From: CALFCX01 sp041650595
GTDB lineage: Bacteria; Margulisbacteria; WOR-1; JAKLHX01
DNA: 64,000 nucleotides
Direction of reading: 5' to 3'
Assembly (NCBI GenBank): GCA_041650595.1
Contig: JBAZKW010000006.1
Span: forward strand, 1 to 64,000
Both the position numbers and the translations under genes were made by a program. Below are positions 24,681-33,081 of this stretch, in pieces. Each line of letters opens with the position of its first letter. Within the stretch, counting starts at the first letter, position 1. The notes under the pieces are model-generated. The model saw nothing but the letters and a program-made list of their open reading frames with translations. It made no database searches and had not been told where the DNA came from.

Positions 24681-25738
24681 TTTGCTACAAGCCTCCTGTA
24701 GATGTTCAACGTTTCTGCCGCCATTTTTTTAGCGGAAAAATATTTTGCGCGCTCAAGACTCTTGTTCTTAAGACTTACTCTTATTTCTTTGTCAGACAAA
24801 ACTTGCCTGATCGCATCCGCCAGCCGCTGCGGATCGCGCGGATCAGTAAGAAGCGCCGCGTCGCCGGTTATTTCAGGTATTGCTGAGTTTTCCGAAGAGA
24901 TCACCGCCGCGCCGCAGGACATGGCTTCTAGCACCTGAAGACCGGAGCAGTCGTATAGTGCGGGGAACAAGAACGCTACCGCTTCCGACATTAGGCACGC
25001 AATATCCTTCTTAGGTATATATCCGAGGCAGTTCACATTATTTACTATATCGAATTTTTCGGCCAATTTCTTTATGTCAGGGCCGTTCCTTGAAACTTCT
25101 CCCGCTATAAGAAGGTCTGGAGGAGATTCATACTTTAAAAGAGAATATGCTTCGAACAGTCCCTGCAGATTCTTTCTTTCATCTATCGGTCCGAGGAAAA
25201 ACAAGAAAGGCCTTTTTGCGCGGTATCTTGTCTTGACAAGGCCGGACCTAAGGGAAGCCTGAGGGTGAAATTCTTCTCCTGTCCCTTCGTAGATGACCTC
25301 TACCTTGTGTCCGGGAACTTTATATTTTCTTATTAGTTCCTCCTTGGTGTATTGTGAGGAAGCTATTACAAAGTCGGAAGAATCCAGCGCCTGCCGGAAC
25401 TTATGCGAAAAAGTTTTCTGCGGCAAAGTTCTTACCGTTGTCACTCTGCTTTTTGCTATTTCAGGGGACGGAAAAAAACAGCCGGTGTCATGATATATAT
25501 CGAGCTCTTTTACCGCGGGCAAAGGCAGATTCGGTCTTTTATGTTTTAGGTTGTGCTGCTTAAAATCTATAAGGCTTCTTTTAAGGAGCGGCGCATCGCA
25601 GTACCAGACATAGAACCGGTCCTCTTTTTCTGTTTCCGTCAGGCTTTTTATTAGAGTGTATGTATAGCTCGAAAGGCCGTTCAGCCTGCCGAAAAGGCAG
25701 CTTCCTTCGATCGCTATGTCGGGCAGTTCATTTTTCAT
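24677..25738 (-). CDS. Glycosyltransferase family 4
   Basis: GT-B transferase of about 353 aa. FGRLNGLSSYTYTLIKSL at the N-terminus, then VIASSQYTKEELIRKYKV in the acceptor domain. FLGPIDERKNLQGLFEAY opens the donor domain, and CSGLQVLEAMSCGAAVISS contains the GT4 E-x7-E-like site. ATG 25738 (MKNELPDIAIEG) is chosen; an in-frame TTG at 25759 would overlap the previous gene more. Linked by overlap to genes on both sides. Confidence 0.88.
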   Translation of the reverse strand: MKNELPDIAIEGSCLFGRLNGLSSYTYTLIKSLTETEKEDRFYVWYCDAPLLKRSLIDFKQHNLKHKRPNLPLPAVKELDIYHDTGCFFPSPEIAKSRVTTVRTLPQKTFSHKFRQALDSSDFVIASSQYTKEELIRKYKVPGHKVEVIYEGTGEEFHPQASLRSGLVKTRYRAKRPFLFFLGPIDERKNLQGLFEAYSLLKYESPPDLLIAGEVSRNGPDIKKLAEKFDIVNNVNCLGYIPKKDIACLMSEAVAFLFPALYDCSGLQVLEAMSCGAAVISSENSAIPEITGDAALLTDPRDPQRLADAIRQVLSDKEIRVSLKNKSLERAKYFSAKKMAAETLNIYRRLVAK

Positions 25739-26843
25739 CCGGCAGGTATCTTTCCCCAAGGATCTTGCCGAAGACTTCCGACATTTTTGATGCGAACTTT
25801 TCCGCGGTAAAGAGCTTGGAATGCTGTATTCCCAGCGCTCTCATCTGCAATCGCATGTTCGGATGGTCTTTGGCGTCTTTCATCGCTTTGATAAAAGACA
25901 CGTTGTCTCCGCGCTTAATAAGGACAGCGCTATGCGATAAGATCTGCGAAAAAGCCGCGGTCTCGTAGGCGATGATTGGTATGCCGCAAGCCATTGCCTG
26001 CAACGCTTCCCCGCAAGTGGTCTCGTGCAGAGATGTGCTCAAAAAAGCGGAGGCGCCGTTGAGCACCAGACATTTTTCCTTTGGTGCCAGCTTGCCCAGA
26101 AAAACCAGCCTACCGGAGGAATCCGTCTTTTTTATTTCTGCGGCTTTTTTTTCATCAAGCCCTTCGATCGCGAGCAATGTATCGTTCTTTGCGTGCAAAA
26201 AAGAATAGAACAAGCCAAGCAGTTCTATTAGGTTCTCTCTGGTTGAAGCCCCCCCGCAATAGATAAAATAGGGAGACCTTAGCCCTTGTTTTTTTGTTTC
26301 TTCCGTTATTTTGGATTCGGAATAAACAGGCACAAAATCTTTTTGCACGGGATAGGGGAGCACCTCTATCTTTTCATTTTTCATGCCGAGCAGCCTGCAT
26401 ATCAGGTTTTTTGAGGTATTCGAAAAAGTGATTATCCTATTGGCTTTTTTTGCGGCGGCCAGCCGGACCTTGTATTTAAAAGCGGCTTCGAGGCCTCTGG
26501 GCTGTTCGTCCAGGAACATCAAAGGGTTCAGGTCTTTTACGGTGACAGCTGTCTTACACGGCTGCCTGTAAGGAAGATTTGCCGAAGGGCAGAAAAATAG
26601 ATCTATACTACTTTTGGCCATGGCAAACGGAAGAAATATCTCTTCGTATATCCATGAGCGCAGGCCCGGCAAAAGTCTTTCAACAGTTGATGCACTGCAC
26701 GGCAGGCTTTCAATTTGTCGGCCTCTTTTCGGATCATAGCCGAATATCAGGTTCTTATGTTCCCTGGTTTTTTCGCAGAGCGGGAGCAGGGCTTGTTTGA
26801 TCGGCTCGTCATCCGCGCCCAAATAATTATATCCGATTTTCAT
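25728..26843 (-). CDS. Glycosyltransferase family 4
   Basis: GT-B transferase, 371 aa. Acceptor domain with VTVKDLNPLMFLDEQ and IITFSNTSKNLICRLLGM; donor domain with YFIYCGGASTRENLIELLGL and LHETTCGEALQAMACGIPII. The layout matches the next gene downstream, suggesting an old tandem duplication with much divergence. Its start overlaps the LpxB-related gene by 17 bp. Confidence 0.85.
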   Translation of the reverse strand: MKIGYNYLGADDEPIKQALLPLCEKTREHKNLIFGYDPKRGRQIESLPCSASTVERLLPGLRSWIYEEIFLPFAMAKSSIDLFFCPSANLPYRQPCKTAVTVKDLNPLMFLDEQPRGLEAAFKYKVRLAAAKKANRIITFSNTSKNLICRLLGMKNEKIEVLPYPVQKDFVPVYSESKITEETKKQGLRSPYFIYCGGASTRENLIELLGLFYSFLHAKNDTLLAIEGLDEKKAAEIKKTDSSGRLVFLGKLAPKEKCLVLNGASAFLSTSLHETTCGEALQAMACGIPIIAYETAAFSQILSHSAVLIKRGDNVSFIKAMKDAKDHPNMRLQMRALGIQHSKLFTAEKFASKMSEVFGKILGERYLPDEK

Positions 26844-27933
26844 TTTTTATCAGTTCGGCGATCTTTGAAGAAGCGCCGGGTTTCCCCATACGTTCTATTC
26901 CTGCTCTGCCCATGACCTGTATTTTTGCGGGTGTGGTCAGGATTGTCCAAACGGCTTCTGCTGTTTTTATTGGGTCTCTTTCCGTTAACAAAAGCGCTTC
27001 TCCCAGAAGCTGGGTCTGCCTTTTTGCAAAAGAAGCGGTATATTGCACGCCGCGGCCGGGGAAAGAGATTACCGGTTTCCCCAGTCCTGCGGCCTGTTCA
27101 TTGCCTGTTCCTGAGAGCCCTATTACCGCGTCGGACAGACTTATGACATCTCCGAATTTTCCGGTCGTTATCAACAAATTGTTTTTCTTGGGGAAGGAGG
27201 ATATGTCCCTGCCTGCCGGCAGGCAGGCAGCCGAAAGAGCTGCAGCCGCAATATAGGCGATCTTTTTTCCGTTTTCGGCGGCGGTCTTATCAAGTTCCTG
27301 CGTTACGGCAAAAATATCTTCCATGTTCAAAATCGCATCATCCCTTGTTCCCGGCAGTATCCCTACGACAAAAGATCCTTCTTTTATTCCAAAGTTTTCT
27401 CCGGTCTTCTCAAAGCAATCCATCATCGGATTGCCGGCGAAATAGCATTTTATGCCATATTTGGAAAGATCATCATATGTCTTTTTATCTCTGGGAAAAC
27501 ATATAGAACAATATTTCTTCAGGAAGTATTTTTCCCAGGGAGTATAGCTGTAATCGTAGTAGTCGGATTTGGCGCAGCCCACAAAAATGAATTTTGTCTT
27601 GGTGAGCATCGCGCCTATTATTGGGACAATGTCCCCGACAGCTACGACCAGATCAAATTTTCCTTTTAGACTGCGAAGAAGTCTTATCTGTCGCAGAGAA
27701 TTGCCGATAAGTCCTGAAAAAAGGTCCTTGAATATGTTTGATAAACTCTGGTAGACAAATCCGCCGCTTGGCATTTTTTTTCTGGGCCCCAGGATATTTA
27801 CGGGGAGAGCCTCGAATGTCTGCCCGGTCCCGACTACCGGAAGGACGCAGATCTCTTCGCCCGCCAGCTCTTTTATTATCCTGGCGGCTATCATGTCCTC
27901 GCCGTGTCCGTTGGTTATAAAAAGTATCTTCAT
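26827..27933 (-). CDS. Lipid-A-disaccharide-synthase-related protein (TIGR03492-like)
   Basis: GT-B type protein of 368 aa resembling the LpxB-related family known from cyanobacteria and Deinococcus. It has FITNGHGEDMIAARIIKEL at the N-terminus, VVAVGDIVPIIGAML near 94, and FAGNPMMDCFEKTG near 170. GILPGTRDDAI follows near 191 and IGLSGTGNEQAAGLGKPVI near 280. The acceptor is unknown. A 20-bp palindrome at 27208-27227 is translated in frame (ACLPAGRDISS). It begins 2 nt after the stop of the MsbA-like gene. Confidence 0.75.
   Translation of the reverse strand: MKILFITNGHGEDMIAARIIKELAGEEICVLPVVGTGQTFEALPVNILGPRKKMPSGGFVYQSLSNIFKDLFSGLIGNSLRQIRLLRSLKGKFDLVVAVGDIVPIIGAMLTKTKFIFVGCAKSDYYDYSYTPWEKYFLKKYCSICFPRDKKTYDDLSKYGIKCYFAGNPMMDCFEKTGENFGIKEGSFVVGILPGTRDDAILNMEDIFAVTQELDKTAAENGKKIAYIAAAALSAACLPAGRDISSFPKKNNLLITTGKFGDVISLSDAVIGLSGTGNEQAAGLGKPVISFPGRGVQYTASFAKRQTQLLGEALLLTERDPIKTAEAVWTILTTPAKIQVMGRAGIERMGKPGASSKIAELIKNENRI
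27208..27227. repeat. 20-bp CCTGCC/GGCAGG palindrome in the LpxB-related gene
   Basis: CCTGCCTGCCGGCAGGCAGG is perfectly palindromic and read in frame. The same core occurs at about 14626-14650 and, degenerate, at 35073-35090. Confidence 0.8.
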
Positions 27934-27935
27934 GA

Positions 27936-29699
27936 TTAAAACAGCAGCTGCATCTGGTCCGTGCCTTTTGTTTCTTTAGTTTTATCTTTGAACTGCATAG
28001 CGTGGAGTTTTTTGTAAAGCCCGTCTTTTTCTATAAGTTCCGAATGGCTTCCTTCTTCAGCTATAGTGCCGTCTTTTAGCACTATTATTTTGGACGCGTT
28101 TTGCACGGTCGACAATCTGTGAGCTATGACAAATGTGGTCCTTCCCTTGATAAGCTTTTGAAGGGCATCCTGTATCAGTCTTTCCGATTCGGTGTCGAGA
28201 GACGAAGTGGCCTCGTCAAGTATGAGTATTGCGGGATCCCTGAGCACCGCTCTGGCGATAGCGATCCGCTGTTTTTGTCCTCCGGAAAGCAGAGATCCTC
28301 GTTCTCCGACCTGAGTTTCGTAGGAATCGGGGAACTCGGTTATAAAACCGTGGGCATTGGCCGCGATCGCGGCGGAAATTATCTCTTCATCTGATGCGTC
28401 GATCTTTCCGTACCTTATGTTCTCTTTTATTGAGCCGCTGAACAGGACCGTTTCCTGCGGGACCATGCCTATCTGGCTTCTCAAACTGCGCAGGCTTACG
28501 TCTTTTGTGTCAAAACCGTCTATGAGTATCCGGCCGCTTTGAGGATCGTAAAAACGCGGGATAAGGTTCACAAAAGTGGTTTTTCCGGCTCCTGACGGAC
28601 CTACAAGAGCTATATTCTGTCCGGGCTCGGCTTTTAAGTTTATTCCGGAGAGGACTTCTTCTCCGGGATTATATGAAAAACTGACGTTTTGAAATTCTAC
28701 CAGACCTTTGATCGCCGGAAGTTCTGTTGCGCCGATTTTTTCCTTTACAGAAGGGGCGATGTCTATTACTTCAAAGACCCTTTCGCAAGAGGCAAGAGCT
28801 TTTTGTACAGTCGTATTTATCTTGGAAATGACTATTATCGGATCTATAAGGAGGAATGCACCCGCGAAAAATGCTATCAGATCTGAAGGGTTCAACCGGC
28901 CGGCGATTACTTCATAACAGCCGAACCAGATCACAGCCGCGATCGCCACGACCTGCAAAAAGCCCATTATAGGCCGCTGCGTCGTGTCTACCTGCGCCTC
29001 TTTCATAGACCATCCGAAGCTGCGTTCCGCTTCCGTATTAAACCTTTTTATTTCGTGCGCTTCCATCGAAAAAGATTTGACGACCCTTGCGCCTATTATG
29101 GTCTCTTGGAGCAGGGCGGAAATATCGGCGATCTTTTTTTGTGCGTTCCTTCCGATCTCGCGCATTTGCCTGCCGAACTGGTCGATCGTATAGACAAAGA
29201 TGGGAGTTATGAGCAAAGCTACCGCCGTCAGCCTCCAGTTAAGGAATAAAAGATATCCGAGGACACCCAAAAGCGTGAGCAGCTGGGGGATTATTTCTGT
29301 TGCGATCACAACGATCGCAAGCTGAATGCTGGCAATATCGTTTATCGTGCGCGACATAAGCTCTCCTGTTTTCCATTTTGCATAAAAGTCGAGCGACAGG
29401 TCCTGAAGGTGCTTAAAGACCTGCATACGCATGTCGGTTACGACCCGCTGTCCGATGAAGGAAGCAAGATATCCCTGTCCGTACTGAAAAAGGCCTTTGA
29501 TAAAAAAGAGAGCAAGTGTCAATGCTATAAGTATGTTTATGGATGTAAAGTTCCTTGCGCCCACAGCGGAAGACAACCTGCTTACCAGCGGCATAACGGC
29601 AATATTGCAAAGAGAAAAGACCAGCATACAAACCAGCGCCAATATAAGCTCTCTTTTATAGGGTTTTATATAATTTACCAGACGGAGAAGTAGCTTCAT
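27936..29699 (-). CDS. ABC transporter, MsbA-like exporter (fused membrane and ATPase domains)
   Basis: Inner-membrane half-transporter of 587 aa that should dimerise and flip a lipid-linked substrate, probably a lipid A or glycolipid precursor given its neighbours. Six membrane helices span about 15-300. The ATPase domain has GPSGAGKTTFVNLIPRFYDP (Walker A), the Q-loop QIGMVPQETVLFSG, LSGGQKQRIAIARA (signature) and ILDEATSSLDTESE (Walker B). ATG 29699 is chosen because TATAAT lies 8 nt before it and MKLLLRLVNYIKPYK is the usual N-terminus. Confidence 0.9.
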   Translation of the reverse strand: MKLLLRLVNYIKPYKRELILALVCMLVFSLCNIAVMPLVSRLSSAVGARNFTSINILIALTLALFFIKGLFQYGQGYLASFIGQRVVTDMRMQVFKHLQDLSLDFYAKWKTGELMSRTINDIASIQLAIVVIATEIIPQLLTLLGVLGYLLFLNWRLTAVALLITPIFVYTIDQFGRQMREIGRNAQKKIADISALLQETIIGARVVKSFSMEAHEIKRFNTEAERSFGWSMKEAQVDTTQRPIMGFLQVVAIAAVIWFGCYEVIAGRLNPSDLIAFFAGAFLLIDPIIVISKINTTVQKALASCERVFEVIDIAPSVKEKIGATELPAIKGLVEFQNVSFSYNPGEEVLSGINLKAEPGQNIALVGPSGAGKTTFVNLIPRFYDPQSGRILIDGFDTKDVSLRSLRSQIGMVPQETVLFSGSIKENIRYGKIDASDEEIISAAIAANAHGFITEFPDSYETQVGERGSLLSGGQKQRIAIARAVLRDPAILILDEATSSLDTESERLIQDALQKLIKGRTTFVIAHRLSTVQNASKIIVLKDGTIAEEGSHSELIEKDGLYKKLHAMQFKDKTKETKGTDQMQLLF

Positions 29700-29707
29700 C
29701 AAGGACA

Positions 29708-29716
29708 ATTATAGCA
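29708..29716 (-). promoter_or_regulatory. Extended -10 promoter of the MsbA-like gene; leaderless
   Basis: On the minus strand TGCTATAAT (29716-29708), then 8 nt to ATG 29699. It allows transcription of the downstream glycosyltransferase genes independently of thrC. Confidence 0.5.
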
Positions 29717-30946
29717 CTATGTCAGCCCGGCGATCTCTTCGGAAATTTTGTCGGCAGCTCCGGGGGCTCCCATCGCTTTCTTGAGCCTTTTTCCCGTCAG
29801 CACAAGTTTTTCCGGATCGGAAAGCAGTTCAATCGCTTTTGCGGCTATCTCTTCGGCTTTTAGGTTGCCGCGCAGCTCGGGAACTATCATTTCGCCGGCC
29901 TTGCGGTTCGGCAGGGCGATATATTTCATCGCTTTATTAAGTATACTTATCGTGGCCCTTTTTATGTACCTGCCAATTACAGGAGCGTTGCCGATCATCC
30001 CGATAAGACCGTCAAAAATATAGGCTTCCGGTTTATTAAAGGGCACGGTCACCAACATTGGCTTTCCCATTGCCGCCGCTTCCGCGGTGTTTGTTCCCGG
30101 AATAGTTATTATTAGATCTGCCACGGCCATAGCTGCATAAGGATCTTTTTCGATTATCAAGATTTCAGTCCCTTTTTCGGAAAGTATATATTTTTTGTCT
30201 TCCCGCACTATCAGCCTGCCTGCTGCGCCTTCTTTGAGCTCGGTCTTTTTCATTTTACCGCGGGAAATATATTCCTCAAGTTTTAGAGCGTTGGCATATG
30301 GCGAAAGTCCGAAAACAAATTTTATTTCCTTATTTTTCTCTTTTATAAGATCAGCTGTCTTAAGGAAAAAAGGAGCTAAAAATTGCAGGTGAGCCGGCCT
30401 GCTGCCGGGCATGAGAGTTATTACTGTTTTGCCAGGTTCTTTAGGCACTGTTTCGCACAAAACCGCGTCTATCATAAGGTCTCCTACGACCTTTATTTTT
30501 TTTGCAGGGACCTTCTTTTTCAGCGCTTTCTGTTCAATGTTTTTATCAGGGACAAAAAACTTAGTGTATTTTTTAACCCAGGCGATATGGTCCATTGCAT
30601 AAGCGTACGCCGGATATCCGAGCTTTCTTGAAAGTATCACTCCGTTCATAAGGTCGCCGCCCATAAAAAGAACGACGCCTTTTTTTGAAAAAGAGATGCC
30701 TTTGGGCGGTTTGTTCCTGAAGACCCAATTTTTGAACTCCTGCGGAAATACTATTTCGTAGATCTCGGGAAAAGATCTGGCTACCTCTATCTCGCGGCCG
30801 CTGGCATACTGACAGGGGGTTATGACCAGTATTATTCTGGCGTTGGGAATGTTGCGGTGCAAAGATCTAACCGCCGGTCTGACAAGCGAATAAAGTTCGC
30901 CCGGGCTGTTGGAAGTTATTACGATATCAAAAAGGTCGTCGCTCAT
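29717..30946 (-). CDS. LpxB-like glycosyltransferase (lipid-A-disaccharide synthase homologue)
   Basis: GT-B protein of 409 aa. It begins DIVITSNSPGELYSLVRPAVRSL, like the start of LpxB where a Gly-Glu loop binds UDP. GVVLFMGGDLMNGVILSRKLG follows near 88 and VVGDLMIDAVL near 152. Then come VITLMPGSRPAHLQFLAPFF near 174 and ITIPGTNTAEAAAMGKPMLV near 281, matching the LpxB C-terminal donor site in form. Whether it makes lipid A disaccharide is not shown: it diverges from canonical LpxB and no lpxA, lpxC or lpxD is in the window. It starts 14 nt after thrC. Confidence 0.75.
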   Translation of the reverse strand: MSDDLFDIVITSNSPGELYSLVRPAVRSLHRNIPNARIILVITPCQYASGREIEVARSFPEIYEIVFPQEFKNWVFRNKPPKGISFSKKGVVLFMGGDLMNGVILSRKLGYPAYAYAMDHIAWVKKYTKFFVPDKNIEQKALKKKVPAKKIKVVGDLMIDAVLCETVPKEPGKTVITLMPGSRPAHLQFLAPFFLKTADLIKEKNKEIKFVFGLSPYANALKLEEYISRGKMKKTELKEGAAGRLIVREDKKYILSEKGTEILIIEKDPYAAMAVADLIITIPGTNTAEAAAMGKPMLVTVPFNKPEAYIFDGLIGMIGNAPVIGRYIKRATISILNKAMKYIALPNRKAGEMIVPELRGNLKAEEIAAKAIELLSDPEKLVLTGKRLKKAMGAPGAADKISEEIAGLT

Positions 30947-30959
30947 TAAAAGTCTCGCC

Positions 30960-32003
30960 TCAATATCCTAGAATTTTAACTATTTCTTCTATCTTAGAGG
31001 GGACTTCGATGGGTTTTACGCCGGATTTTACCGCAGTGTCCGGGTCTTTGAGCCCGTGGCCAGTGAGCACGCAGACTACTGTGCTGTTTTTGGGGATCTC
31101 GCTTCCGTATTTGATCAGTCCGGCGATCGATGCGGCTGATGCCGGCTCGCAAAAGATACCCTCTATTGAAGCAACCAGTTTATATGCGGATATTATTTCA
31201 TCATCGCTGACCGCTCTTATTGATCCGTGTGATTCCTGAGCCGCGGCTACCGCGCTTTTCCAGCTTGCGGGATTTCCTATCCTTATCGCAGTTGCTATTG
31301 TTTCGGGTTTTTCTATCGGATGCCCTTTTACGATCGGGGCAGCGCCTTCGGCCTGGAAACCGAGCATTTTGGGAAGTTTTGAGATCTTTTTCTCGCTTTT
31401 ATATTCGTTAAAACCTTTCCAGTACGCCGTAATATTGCCGGCATTTCCGACCGGTATGCACAAAAAATCAGGAGCATCACCGAGAGTATCGACAACTTCA
31501 AAAGCAGCGGTCTTTTGACCTTCTATCCTGAACGGATTGACGGAGTTGACCAGGTCTACTGGATATTTTTCGCAAAGCTCCCTTACCATCTCAAGCGCCC
31601 TGTCAAAATTGCCGTCAATTGCAAATACTTTGGCGCCGTGCATTATAGCTTGTGCCAATTTTCCGAGAGCTATTTTCCCTCCGGGGATGACAACTATACA
31701 GTCCAGTCCCGCTTTTGCACTATATGCAGCAGCGGATGCGGATGTGTTGCCGGTGGACGCGCATGCGACAGCTTTGAAACCTTTTTCTTTTGCTTTGCTG
31801 ATCGCCATGGTCATACCACGGTCTTTGAACGATCCTGTCGGGTTCATGCCGTCATATTTAAGATGTACTTTTAATCCGAGTTTTTTGCTGATCTTTTCCG
31901 CGTAGAGCAGGGGAGTATTGCCTTCGAAAAATGTGATGACCGGAGTCTTGTCGGTTACGGGCAAATATTGTCTGTAGCGGTCTATCAAGCCTTTGTATTG
32001 CAT
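30960..32003 (-). CDS. thrC: Threonine synthase
   Basis: PLP enzyme converting O-phosphohomoserine to threonine, 347 aa. The N-terminal FFEGNTPLLYAEKISKKLGL and the cofactor lysine in NPTGSFKDRGM (Lys60) are clear. ASTGNTSASAAAYSAKAGL is the phosphate-binding loop, and PVGNAGNITAYWKGFNEY near 185 and CVLTGHGLKDP near 315 complete the pattern. It is the first gene of the long minus-strand block but unrelated in function to the sugar genes. The start has an extended -10 6 nt upstream. Confidence 0.94.
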   Translation of the reverse strand: MQYKGLIDRYRQYLPVTDKTPVITFFEGNTPLLYAEKISKKLGLKVHLKYDGMNPTGSFKDRGMTMAISKAKEKGFKAVACASTGNTSASAAAYSAKAGLDCIVVIPGGKIALGKLAQAIMHGAKVFAIDGNFDRALEMVRELCEKYPVDLVNSVNPFRIEGQKTAAFEVVDTLGDAPDFLCIPVGNAGNITAYWKGFNEYKSEKKISKLPKMLGFQAEGAAPIVKGHPIEKPETIATAIRIGNPASWKSAVAAAQESHGSIRAVSDDEIISAYKLVASIEGIFCEPASAASIAGLIKYGSEIPKNSTVVCVLTGHGLKDPDTAVKSGVKPIEVPSKIEEIVKILGY

Positions 32004-32009
32004 AAAAAA

Positions 32010-32038
32010 ATTTTATCATTAGAGGGAGCCATTTACAA
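32010..32038 (-). promoter_or_regulatory. thrC promoter; leaderless
   Basis: Minus strand: TTGTAA (32038-32033), a 17-nt spacer that includes TGA, TAAAAT (32015-32010), then 6 nt to ATG 32003. No ribosome site. Confidence 0.55.
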
Positions 32039-32073
32039 GTGAGACGAAAGGTCAGAAACAACATGCGAACGAA

Positions 32074-33006
32074 TCATTTCTGAATTACAGTCTTGCTTCC
32101 TATTACTGACTTACGTTGTCCTATTATAGTCCTGTGTTCTTCTATTGATTCTATCAGCACTTCATTAGCGGAATTTACCAAAATATGTGATTTTCCCTTA
32201 AGCGGCCTTCCGCCTAAACCAAAGATGCAATTGTCAAAATTTATTATCCCGATAGCCGGTATGTGTCCGAACACCAGCATGTTGACGCCCAGATCATCCA
32301 GCAACGGCCTGGCGGATTCGTTATTCATGACAGTTGTAAGCCATTCAGAATTCCAAAGGAACGAATCTTCACCATTCTGTAAAAAATAAAATACAGGGTG
32401 GGCCATATTTCCGGTCTTAAATGCTTCTCTAAGATGTTCATCCGCATAGTCAAGGGCTTTTAATCCCTTTTCTCCTTCGTACGTTAGATCAAGACGCCCT
32501 TTTTCATTAACTTTAAATCCCGCGTGCACATAAAGAGCTCCGTGTTCGTCAATATGGTACAGTTTGCAGTTTTGCACCATCCAATACGCATAGCTTTGAA
32601 GGAGCGATTGTTCCCTCGGAGTAAATCCAAGAAACCAAGAAGCGAGCCTTCTCCATGGGGCTACGCGGAATTCATCCAGTGTTTGATTTCCGCCGTTTTT
32701 CTCCCATCTTACTAACGAATACTCATCGCTAAACATTGCGGTGGTGAACATGAGCTCATGATTTCCCCAAAGTTGTATATAATTGCCGGTTTGTGCAAAC
32801 TTCTGTGCCAGGTTCAGAGCCTCAAGATTGCGGTGTCCTCTGTCTATCAAATCTCCGCCATTTATTCTTATATCAGATATTGCTGCAGCTCTCTCTGCAG
32901 TTCTTATCCCATTTCTTGTGCCGTGTTCATCACAAACAAATGATACTCTAATATTGGGCTTAGGTTGAACTCTGCTTTTCAAAGCGGTGGTAAAACCCAT
33001 GTGCAT
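32074..33006 (-). CDS. PPP-type metallophosphoesterase
   Basis: Calcineurin-like phosphoesterase of 310 aa, soluble, expected to use two metal ions. The PPP landmarks are present in order: CDEHG near 25 (usually GDIHG, so the first residue differs), NGGDLIDRGH near 49, LWGNHELM near 79, YVHAGF near 163 and VFGHIPA near 252. This is the pattern of serine/threonine phosphatases and ApaH-like hydrolases; the substrate cannot be told. It has a sigma-28-type promoter and a leader nearly identical to that of the HAD phosphatase at 6082. ATG 33006 is taken; ATG 33000 is also possible. Confidence 0.82.
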   Translation of the reverse strand: MHMGFTTALKSRVQPKPNIRVSFVCDEHGTRNGIRTAERAAAISDIRINGGDLIDRGHRNLEALNLAQKFAQTGNYIQLWGNHELMFTTAMFSDEYSLVRWEKNGGNQTLDEFRVAPWRRLASWFLGFTPREQSLLQSYAYWMVQNCKLYHIDEHGALYVHAGFKVNEKGRLDLTYEGEKGLKALDYADEHLREAFKTGNMAHPVFYFLQNGEDSFLWNSEWLTTVMNNESARPLLDDLGVNMLVFGHIPAIGIINFDNCIFGLGGRPLKGKSHILVNSANEVLIESIEEHRTIIGQRKSVIGSKTVIQK

Positions 33007-33026
33007 ATATTTCTTTCCTCAATATA

Positions 33027-33054
33027 TTATCGACTAAATCCGGGCAAAATCCCA
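33027..33054 (-). promoter_or_regulatory. Sigma-28-type promoter, site F (phosphoesterase)
   Basis: Minus strand: TGGGATTT (33054-33047), a 12-nt spacer, GTCGATAA (33034-33027). It is followed by ATATTGAGGAAAG, matching the leader of site G. Confidence 0.55.
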
Positions 33055-33062
33055 TGTGAAAA

Positions 33063-33071
33063 TGTTATAAT
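33063..33071 (+). promoter_or_regulatory. Extended -10 promoter of purN
   Basis: TGTTATAAT at 33063-33071, then 10 nt to ATG 33082, with no ribosome site. It is divergent from the phosphoesterase promoter 9 bp away. Confidence 0.55.
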
Positions 33072-33081
33072 CTTTTTGTAA

